Shown here piece by piece: positions 57,918 through 64,000 of a stretch of 64,000 nt of DNA. The translations under genes and the position numbers were made by a program. The notes below the pieces were generated by a model. It saw nothing but the letters and a program-made list of their open reading frames with translations, had not been told where the DNA came from and ran no database searches. Every line of letters begins with the position of its first letter. The first letter of the stretch is position 1. The stretch covers positions 2,249,501 to 2,313,500 of the forward strand of contig NZ_JBBOWX010000001.1 in NCBI RefSeq assembly GCF_038007285.1, written 5' to 3'. The stretch is from Sporosarcina sp. FSL K6-3457 (GTDB lineage: Bacteria; Bacillota; Bacilli; Bacillales_A; Planococcaceae).

Positions 57918-58944
57918 GATTCTTCATAAAAGCCGGCACTTTAAAGTACGTCCACAACCGCCAAATCCATTCCATCGGTCCATATAAAAAGAAATGCAAC
58001 CATATTTTACTGAAGATGAATTGGAACAGACATATCCCTATACAAAGGAATAGGGATTGCATATAAGAAAAACGATCAAACAAACCAAATAGGTACCCAG
58101 CAAGTAAAATTAGTACTGTTTGCATTAAGTAATTCGTTAATGCCATTCGTCCATAATATTTTAAGGGTGACAACACTTTTTGCATTACCGGCAATTGGAG
58201 CAATAGTATCAGCATACCGACGTAAAAAGCAGAAATAAATGGTCCAATCATCAGACCAATCTCCAAAAACTCACTAATCTGTTCAATCACCGGATCACTA
58301 ACCCCCTCTAAAATATACGGGTAAAATGGTTCGGACGGTACATGCTTATATTGAATCAGCAGGCCTATGGCACTCAACACGAACATGGCGATAGTAAAAA
58401 TGGCTGTCCCGCGAACTTTTTTATGTAAATCCTCAAAAACCTGATATTGTCCAGCTACATATCCTAGTAAAATTAGTGGCAAAGGCATTAATGCTTTCAA
58501 AGATAAGTAACTCGTCCAGATTAATAACGCAAGTCCGATAATCAGATTGATTTCCTTTTTCATTCTGTGAAATGGTAGAATTATCAACCCACAAATCGCA
58601 TAAATTGCTAAAGCTTCACCAGGATGAAATACCATATGAATAATCCCCATCAACAGTAATGCACTCATTCGTCTGACAAACAATAGAACACCATTTTCTC
58701 CTTTTGCCCGAGCACGGCTAATGAACAGATAAAATCCAACACCGAATAAAAAGGAAAAAATAGTGAAAAATCTACCTTCAACAAACAATAGTAAAAATCG
58801 TTGATAAGTTTGGCCAAACGTATCTGAATCTGGTATTTTCACAGAAAGCAACGCAAGAATATTAACCAATATAATACCGACTAAAGCAAATCCTCTTATA
58901 TAATCGAGTGTATCAATACGATTGTTCCGTTCAATGGGTTGCAA
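57892..58944 (-). CDS. DUF418-family membrane protein
   Basis: A 350-aa polytopic protein with about nine spans. The N-terminal NRIDTLDYIRGFALVGIILV and the C-terminal LKYYGRMALTNYLMQTV are the DUF418 signatures; the latter resembles acyltransferase-3-type membrane proteins such as YeiB. Function unknown. Monocistronic. Confidence 0.9.
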   Translation of the reverse strand: MQPIERNNRIDTLDYIRGFALVGIILVNILALLSVKIPDSDTFGQTYQRFLLLFVEGRFFTIFSFLFGVGFYLFISRARAKGENGVLLFVRRMSALLLMGIIHMVFHPGEALAIYAICGLIILPFHRMKKEINLIIGLALLIWTSYLSLKALMPLPLILLGYVAGQYQVFEDLHKKVRGTAIFTIAMFVLSAIGLLIQYKHVPSEPFYPYILEGVSDPVIEQISEFLEIGLMIGPFISAFYVGMLILLLQLPVMQKVLSPLKYYGRMALTNYLMQTVLILLAGYLFGLFDRFSYMQSLFLCIGICLFQFIFSKIWLHFFLYGPMEWIWRLWTYFKVPAFMKNRKTLSSSS

Positions 58945-59070
58945 AATATTCTCCTCCTATTCTGATTTATTATAGTAATTCACATGTACAAACGATATAG
59001 AATCAGCTTACAGTATCCTTTCATTTTCGTCACATAGCGCAGGCGACTGACATTGGAGACCTAGACATAG

Positions 59071-59116
59071 AAAAACCATCGTCAACAAAGTTTAAATTGT
59101 TGACGATGGTTTTTTC
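59071..59116 (-). terminator. Terminator of the molybdenum hydroxylase operon
   Basis: AAACCATCGTCAACAA / TTGTTGACGATGGTTT with an eight-base loop and T runs, overlapping the end of the iron-sulfur subunit gene. Confidence 0.88.
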
Positions 59117-59583
59117 ATTTGTAAAACGCTCTTCACTGCCTCTTTGATTTCCTGATACCCTGTACATCTACATAGATTCGATGCCAGCCACTCATCGATC
59201 GTTGTATCATCTGCATCAGGATGCTGCCCAACAAGTGCATGACAGTTGGTGATAAATCCTGATGTACAATAGCCACATTGAATCGCCCATTTGTCGACAA
59301 ATGCCTGTTGCAACGGCGAATCCAACAGTCCTTCATTCGTTGTAATCGACTGATGCACCGTTTCAATCGTTAAAGAAAGGCAGGAATGCATCGGTTGTCC
59401 GTCAATGATGACTGTACAGGCACCACAATCGCCATTTTCACAAGCCGGTTTGGCGGCAGTTAGTCCGAGTTGCTCGCGTAATGTATGCAGCAATGTATCG
59501 GCAGATCGTATGACGGCATTGCGGGTTTCTCCGTTGACATGTAATTGGATAATTTTTTCAGGTGAATCATTTGAAGCAATCAT
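59092..59583 (-). CDS. Molybdenum hydroxylase, 2Fe-2S subunit
   Basis: The small subunit (163 aa) of a xanthine/aldehyde-type dehydrogenase. The plant ferredoxin-like cluster is CENGDCGACTV plus the later MHSCL cysteine; the second cluster is QCGYCTSGF and CRCTGY. All eight cysteines are present. It passes electrons from Mo to FAD. It overlaps the FAD subunit gene by four bases. PucE-like. Confidence 0.92.
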   Translation of the reverse strand: MIASNDSPEKIIQLHVNGETRNAVIRSADTLLHTLREQLGLTAAKPACENGDCGACTVIIDGQPMHSCLSLTIETVHQSITTNEGLLDSPLQQAFVDKWAIQCGYCTSGFITNCHALVGQHPDADDTTIDEWLASNLCRCTGYQEIKEAVKSVLQMKKPSSTI

Positions 59584-60437
59584 TTATTCGCCTCCATAGC
59601 ATTCAATGTGTCTGTTAGCACATTTTTCAACACGAATAGACGGTACGCTGTCGACGCATGGATGTCCTGCACGACTGGACCTGGAAGAAGGGCGATTGCC
59701 TGAATGACTCGCTCCTCTTGCGTTAAGGATAAATCATTTAATAACTTCTCAATTTCATCAGACCTAAATGGAAATTCACAAATCCCACTAAAAGCAGTTC
59801 TAATCTGATTATCCTTTTCCAGTGCTGCCACGGTCACAATCGGGTATCCCACTTTTGACATTCTTGTTCGTTTGATTGTACTAAAAGGCAAATTGGTATA
59901 GGATTGATCGACATGAATTTGTACAAGAAGTTCACCTTTGGCTAGTCCCCCGTTTAAGATTTGGTCTAATGGAAGTATCTTCTCTTTTCCCTTGCCCGCA
60001 ATCATTCCCTTCGCGTTCACCAATAAGAAGGGTAAAATACCTTCCCGGTAGATGAAATGACTATTGAGGTTACCACCAATCGTAATTTTATTACGTGAAG
60101 TATGATCCGCTATTCGTTGCACCGTCTCTCCCAATAAAGGAAATAGATTCGATTCCACAATAGTTGTTAGTGAAACAGCCGCACCGATTATCAATTCATC
60201 TCCAATGACTTCCAACATCATACATTCAGGAATTCCTTTAATATCAATCACTACATCCGCTCTTTTTTTATTCGTCCGGGCGAATGTAATGAATTCTGTG
60301 CCCCCTGCATAAAAAATGGCCTGTTTGCCAGCTTGATCAGCTAACTGATACGTTCCTACTGCTTCACTAAGTGAGGAGGGTTTATAATAATCAAAGTCGA
60401 ATGCAATCATTGGCCACTCTCCCTCTTTGTTTTCCAT
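59580..60437 (-). CDS. Molybdenum hydroxylase, FAD subunit
   Basis: The medium subunit (285 aa). FAD-binding motifs are YAGGTEFITF and KITIGGNLNSH. It accepts electrons from the iron-sulfur subunit. PucC-like. It overlaps the large subunit gene by 31 bases and the small subunit gene by four, so the three are co-translated. Confidence 0.9.
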   Translation of the reverse strand: MENKEGEWPMIAFDFDYYKPSSLSEAVGTYQLADQAGKQAIFYAGGTEFITFARTNKKRADVVIDIKGIPECMMLEVIGDELIIGAAVSLTTIVESNLFPLLGETVQRIADHTSRNKITIGGNLNSHFIYREGILPFLLVNAKGMIAGKGKEKILPLDQILNGGLAKGELLVQIHVDQSYTNLPFSTIKRTRMSKVGYPIVTVAALEKDNQIRTAFSGICEFPFRSDEIEKLLNDLSLTQEERVIQAIALLPGPVVQDIHASTAYRLFVLKNVLTDTLNAMEANK

Positions 60438-62728
60438 ATAAATTCTGGAGTAAGTGGCAAGTTATTTAGTTCGACTTGCGCCGCCGATGATAATCCATTT
60501 GCAAGTGCTGATCCTACACCAATTACACCATACTCACCAATGCCACGAGCCCCGTATGGTCCATCGACGGCTGGTGTTTCGACAAAATCGACAAGGTACT
60601 CTATCGGCTGTTCTCCAAACCGGAGCATTTGATAATTTCGTAAATCGTAATTTTGCGGAATACCCTTGTCATCAAACATAAACGTTTCACTACTTGCTAG
60701 ACTCAAGCCCAAATACATGCCCCCTCGCATTTGCTGGGTCGCTGTCGCCGGATTCATAATCATTCCTCCATCCAGCACAGTAACTGCTTTCAATAGCTTA
60801 TACGTACAGTCTCTTTCGTTATACTTAACCTCGATAGCCTGTGCGCCAACTGACCACCAAGGCCCAGGGTTGCCGAATCCTGTCTCTTTGTCGAGCGGCG
60901 TCAAATGCCTCTGCGTATGTTTGCCAACACCGATAACTTGTCCTCCAACAGTATGTCCATTCGGAAATGTATAGCCTAAGGCAATAGACTGAAAGGTTAC
61001 GCCAAACTCCGGATTCGCTTTGACAAAAACGCGACCACCTGCAACATCTACATCATCCTCTGCACATTGTAAAATGATGGCTGCGGTTTTCTTCAATTGG
61101 CGGATAGCATCTTCTGCCGCTGCAAATACCGCCCGCCCTGCCAAGAAGGTTGTACTACTCGCCACTGTCCTCCACTGATGAGGATCGTATTGCGTATTCA
61201 CTTCCATTTTCACATGGATATTCACCATATCGATTTTCAATTTTTCCGCAACAATTTGGGCAAGCACTGTTTTTGTCCCTTGTCCCAGTTCAACTGCAGC
61301 ACAGTTCAAATTAACAGAACCATCTGCTTCAAATGTAATAATGGCACCTGCTTGGGCATTCGTTGCCGTTGATGATGTTTTCCAAAATAAACTGATACCT
61401 TTATATCCTTCACCATCCGTATCCCAGTCAATCAATTCCTTTGCCCGGGTGAGACATTTGGCTGCATCGCCAACCGTATTTGCGGTGAGGACGGTTTGGG
61501 TTGGTGTCGTATCACCAGGCTTAATGGCATTGATGAGCCGTAATTGGACAGGATCCATCCCTAACTGCCTCGCTAATTTGTCCATCGTCCTCTCAACAGC
61601 AAACGTGAGCTCCGGATGACCATATCCTCTTAGTGACGTCGCATATGGATGATTGGTGTACATACAATACGCATCACACCAAACATTCGGTACATTGTAG
61701 GGTCCTGTACAGTCGACCGCCATCGCCCTTGTGATCCCAGCCGCTTGATCCGTATACGCCCCAGAGTCAACGAGAAACGTATATTGACCAGCAAGTAACT
61801 TCCCCTCTTTCGTCACTCCAAGCTTAATGACTGCGTCCAGCCCAATATGACACGGTGCAGTTATCAAATCCTCTTCTCGTTCATACTGTAATTTCACCTT
61901 TTTTCCACCGACAGCCCTCGAAGCTAAATAGGCAAGGGGCTCTAATTGGACCGTCCCCTTCCCTCCAAATGCACCCCCAATGAGCGGCACATGCACAATG
62001 ATATTTCCTACTTCAACATTGAAAAATTGGTTCAATACTTTTTTAATCGTGTAAGGTGATTGTGTACAGGAATGAACCGTTACTTTACCGGCGGAATTGA
62101 TTTCAACTTGCGTGCTTCGTGTTTCCAATGCGGCATGATCCGATAAGTTAAAGGCATATGTTGCGGTGATAGTTTCCGCACAGTTTGCCCATGCCTCAGC
62201 AAAATCTCCCTTTCGTATTTTATTATGACTACCAATATTCGTCCCAGGAACAGGATAGACATCTGAGATGATTTTGGTATAGTCTCCAGAATTATCATGG
62301 ACTAACGGTGCATCTATTTGAAAAGCCTGTTGCACAGAATTCACGACAGATAATGATTCATACGTGACTTTTACCTTACTGGCGGCAAGTTTTCCTTGAT
62401 GTGCATGATCCGCTACGATAATAGCGATAGGTTCCCCGAAGTAACGCACTTTCTGAAACGCCAACGGGGGGCGATCAGCAAGAAGTGGCCCAATATGGAA
62501 AGGAAAAACATCTCCCGTGATAATTGCGCGCACTCCCGGTACTTTCCATGCCTCCGTCGTATCGACCGATTTGAGGTTGGCGTGTGCTTCTGTGCTGGTC
62601 ACTAGTTTGGCGTGCAGGATGCCTGGACCAACCAGATCCCCAACATATTTGACATTCCCTGTCGCCTTATCAAGCGTATCAATCCGCGCAACAGGCTGAC
62701 CGACGGTTGTTCGCGCTGTGTTATCCAT
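60407..62728 (-). CDS. Molybdenum hydroxylase, molybdopterin-binding subunit
   Basis: The catalytic subunit, 773 aa, xanthine/aldehyde dehydrogenase large-subunit type. It has VPLIGGAFGGKG, the substrate-site glycines, VELGQGTKT (Q of the cofactor loop) and the catalytic glutamate in GARGIGEYG near the C-terminus. It hydroxylates a heterocycle or aldehyde; PucD-like size and operon order suggest purine catabolism, but no other purine gene is visible here. Substrate unproven. Confidence 0.92.
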   Translation of the reverse strand: MDNTARTTVGQPVARIDTLDKATGNVKYVGDLVGPGILHAKLVTSTEAHANLKSVDTTEAWKVPGVRAIITGDVFPFHIGPLLADRPPLAFQKVRYFGEPIAIIVADHAHQGKLAASKVKVTYESLSVVNSVQQAFQIDAPLVHDNSGDYTKIISDVYPVPGTNIGSHNKIRKGDFAEAWANCAETITATYAFNLSDHAALETRSTQVEINSAGKVTVHSCTQSPYTIKKVLNQFFNVEVGNIIVHVPLIGGAFGGKGTVQLEPLAYLASRAVGGKKVKLQYEREEDLITAPCHIGLDAVIKLGVTKEGKLLAGQYTFLVDSGAYTDQAAGITRAMAVDCTGPYNVPNVWCDAYCMYTNHPYATSLRGYGHPELTFAVERTMDKLARQLGMDPVQLRLINAIKPGDTTPTQTVLTANTVGDAAKCLTRAKELIDWDTDGEGYKGISLFWKTSSTATNAQAGAIITFEADGSVNLNCAAVELGQGTKTVLAQIVAEKLKIDMVNIHVKMEVNTQYDPHQWRTVASSTTFLAGRAVFAAAEDAIRQLKKTAAIILQCAEDDVDVAGGRVFVKANPEFGVTFQSIALGYTFPNGHTVGGQVIGVGKHTQRHLTPLDKETGFGNPGPWWSVGAQAIEVKYNERDCTYKLLKAVTVLDGGMIMNPATATQQMRGGMYLGLSLASSETFMFDDKGIPQNYDLRNYQMLRFGEQPIEYLVDFVETPAVDGPYGARGIGEYGVIGVGSALANGLSSAAQVELNNLPLTPEFIWKTKRESGQ

Positions 62729-62746
62729 TCATGAACGCCTCCCATT

Positions 62747-62977
62747 TTAACGTGCCACAATAATAATCGTCTGCTCTTCCACTTCATGCGCAGCAGCATC
62801 CATAATTTTCTCCAAAGTTAAGCTCACCTTCTGCAAGTGCTTTTTATCCTGCACAATAAAAATAGGTGCACCACCCCCTTGGAAAAACTCAGGTTTCATC
62901 GTAATAATCGCGACAATTTCAGCATGCTGATTATTCACTATATAAACTCCCTTTCGTATGACTAGTAGTTTAACCAA
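62747..62977 (-). CDS. Small protein resembling the capping subunit for YIEGIA
   Basis: A 76-aa protein; EIVAIITMKPEFFQGGGAPI then FIVQDKKHLQKVSLTLEKIM is the pattern of the small partner of YIEGIA-family proteins. Start: a YIVNNQ-type N-terminus is preceded by in-frame starts. It lies 19 bases before the hydroxylase operon in the same direction and 0.5 kb from a YIEGIA-type gene, which supports this call. Spore-related role inferred. Confidence 0.6.
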   Translation of the reverse strand: MVKLLVIRKGVYIVNNQHAEIVAIITMKPEFFQGGGAPIFIVQDKKHLQKVSLTLEKIMDAAAHEVEEQTIIIVAR

Positions 62978-63099
62978 AGCAGCAACTGATTATAATAATC
63001 ACCGCTACTTCTACGGTATATATAGTCCGCTAACCCCTATCCTCTTCACCATTCTGAACATAGTTTAGGAGACATAAACAAATGGGAGGAGGAGCTTGC

Positions 63100-63441
63100 A
63101 TGCATTATTTTCACCCACATTGGATAGCATCACAAAACGCCCCAAATCCATTCCCACCTGTCGATACGCACCGACTACATGCATCAGCGGAAAAAATGCT
63201 TGAAGTCATTAAACAATCACAACTGCTAATCAAACACATTGCAGATTCGCCCGGTTTTGCTCATGACCTCATGGATGCTGCTCAATTATCCAATCAACAG
63301 AAAGTGGATGAATTGATCCAATCAACAGGGATTACGAGTAAGGTTACGACTACATTTTCGCCAAGCGGAATTCATGTTGAACTCGACAATGCCGAAACAG
63401 CTGGGGAATGCTGTAAATTACACATTGCGTTACGTTGGTAA
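63100..63441 (+). CDS. YuzC-like spore protein
   Basis: A 113-aa protein. HPHWIASQNAPNPFPPVDTH is followed by FAHDLMDAAQLSNQQKVDEL, STGITSKVTTTFSPSGIHV and CCKLHIALRW. The layout of proline/aromatic N-terminus, helical middle and C-terminal CC-L-LRW resembles B. subtilis YuzC, an inner spore coat protein. ATG 63100 has GGAGGAGGAG upstream. It lies between two minus-strand spore-type genes. Moderate confidence; the match is from memory of the pattern. Confidence 0.52.
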   Translation: MHYFHPHWIASQNAPNPFPPVDTHRLHASAEKMLEVIKQSQLLIKHIADSPGFAHDLMDAAQLSNQQKVDELIQSTGITSKVTTTFSPSGIHVELDNAETAGECCKLHIALRW

Positions 63442-63461
63442 GGTGTTGCAGACTCAATTTC

Positions 63462-64000
63462 TTATGATTTCCCTTTATCTGCTTCCTGCGGCATCCGGAT
63501 TGCGCTGTCCAATACGGGGACCTTTTCTAATACTGTCTTAATTTGAGCGAAATCTTTTTCCCGCGGCAAAAAGAACAGCGCTATTCGACCGTCTGCCATA
63601 TCTCTCTTCGATAATGGAACCAACGCCGGTTCACCCGAATCAAGATAACAACCCAGTACGGTAGCAACATGGTGTAACATCGCTTGTCGCTGCCCAAGAT
63701 AAGACAATGTAACGACGCTATTTTCATTTTTCGGAGTGACAATTGCACCAACTGCTTTTTCAGTGATGGTTTTTCTCGTATCCTCCAATCCCACATTTTT
63801 AATCAAAATATCTCCAACAAACAGCGTTGGCCCTTCGAAACGAATGTCTGCTTCTGTCACATCTGCAATTGCATTCAACAACTTACCCGACATCTTAAAC
63901 CTCACAATAATAAGCATGACAATCCCACCTATAACACCCAACCAAATGGCATAAACGGAACATAATGTCGTCACCAGTGCCGTGAACATTACTAAATAGT
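63462..64000 (-). CDS. YIEGIA-family membrane protein, C-terminal part (cut by window edge)
   Basis: At least 178 residues, open to the window end, so the N-terminus (where the YIEGIA motif itself should lie) is missing. One membrane span (IWLGVIGGIVMLIIVRF) is followed by a soluble domain with GPTLFVGDILIKNVG, KAVGAIVTPKNENSVV and DSAIRMPQ. This C-terminal domain fits YIEGIA-family proteins of spore formers. The first complete ATG inside the window is at 63989 but need not be the start. Confidence 0.6.
   Translation of the reverse strand, partial: YLVMFTALVTTLCSVYAIWLGVIGGIVMLIIVRFKMSGKLLNAIADVTEADIRFEGPTLFVGDILIKNVGLEDTRKTITEKAVGAIVTPKNENSVVTLSYLGQRQAMLHHVATVLGCYLDSGEPALVPLSKRDMADGRIALFFLPREKDFAQIKTVLEKVPVLDSAIRMPQEADKGKS

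Overview
The window comes from a low-to-mid GC, endospore-forming member of the Bacillales. ParE/ParC gene order, a T-box upstream of ileS, spore-type genes (a YIEGIA-family protein, its small partner and a YuzC-like protein) and many TTG/GTG starts behind strong Shine-Dalgarno sites all fit. The overall flavour is Planococcaceae (Sporosarcina/Lysinibacillus-like); this placement is an inference. No tRNA, rRNA or CRISPR array was seen.

Layout. 0-5 kb: 3' end of parE, complete parC, an MFS exporter. 5-13.5 kb: an AT-rich accessory stretch with a PBECR4-like nuclease gene between two near-identical terminators, a 53-bp tandem repeat that can fold, decayed gene pieces, a LysR regulator divergent from an actinobacterial-style EPSP synthase, a P-loop kinase, an S51 peptidase, a methyltransferase, a tandem RHH-like protein and a frameshifted LAGLIDADG endonuclease gene. 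13.6-18.3 kb: small membrane protein, histidine phosphatase, and an IleRS2-type ileS with its T-box. 18.3-26.5 kb: a minus-strand Wadjet anti-plasmid operon (jetD-jetA-jetB-jetC) with an overlapping fifth gene for a GNAT acetyltransferase. 26.5-29 kb: an ileS relic, two orphan terminators, then a two-gene operon: a SatD-like protein with a nucleotidyl-cyclase-like palm and a C-terminal HTH, plus a multi-pass DUF3307 protein, preceded by three copies of an operator-like half-site.

29-36 kb: amino acid permease, PspC-domain peptide, DUF3221 lipoprotein, HEAT-repeat protein and four GNAT acetyltransferases. 36-39.8 kb: a two-HTH plus RHH regulator divergent from a tyrosine recombinase, then two unrecognised genes. 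40-47.7 kb: DUF4184 protein, enoyl reductase-like MDR enzyme, unknown proteins, GNAT/HAD pair, phosphatase, hydrolase and a double winged-helix regulator. 47.9-49.4 kb: a complete IS4-family element with 13-bp terminal repeats and 7-bp target duplication. 49.5-54.2 kb: an ECF sigma factor/ABC transporter operon. 54-59 kb: small zinc-ribbon proteins, thioredoxin-like protein, racemase, Q-rich protein, DUF418 protein. 59-64 kb: a three-subunit molybdenum hydroxylase and spore-associated genes.

Four dispersed copies of a type I toxin-antitoxin locus (holin-like toxin of 27-31 residues on the minus strand, convergent antitoxin RNA on the plus strand) lie at about 40.0, 46.7, 55.7 and 57.3 kb. In three of them the toxin mRNA leader can pair with its own 3' region, and this pairing co-varies between copies. 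The most promising candidates for undescribed biology are the SatD/DUF3307 pair beside Wadjet, the Wadjet-linked GNAT gene, this toxin family, and the folded 53-bp repeat.
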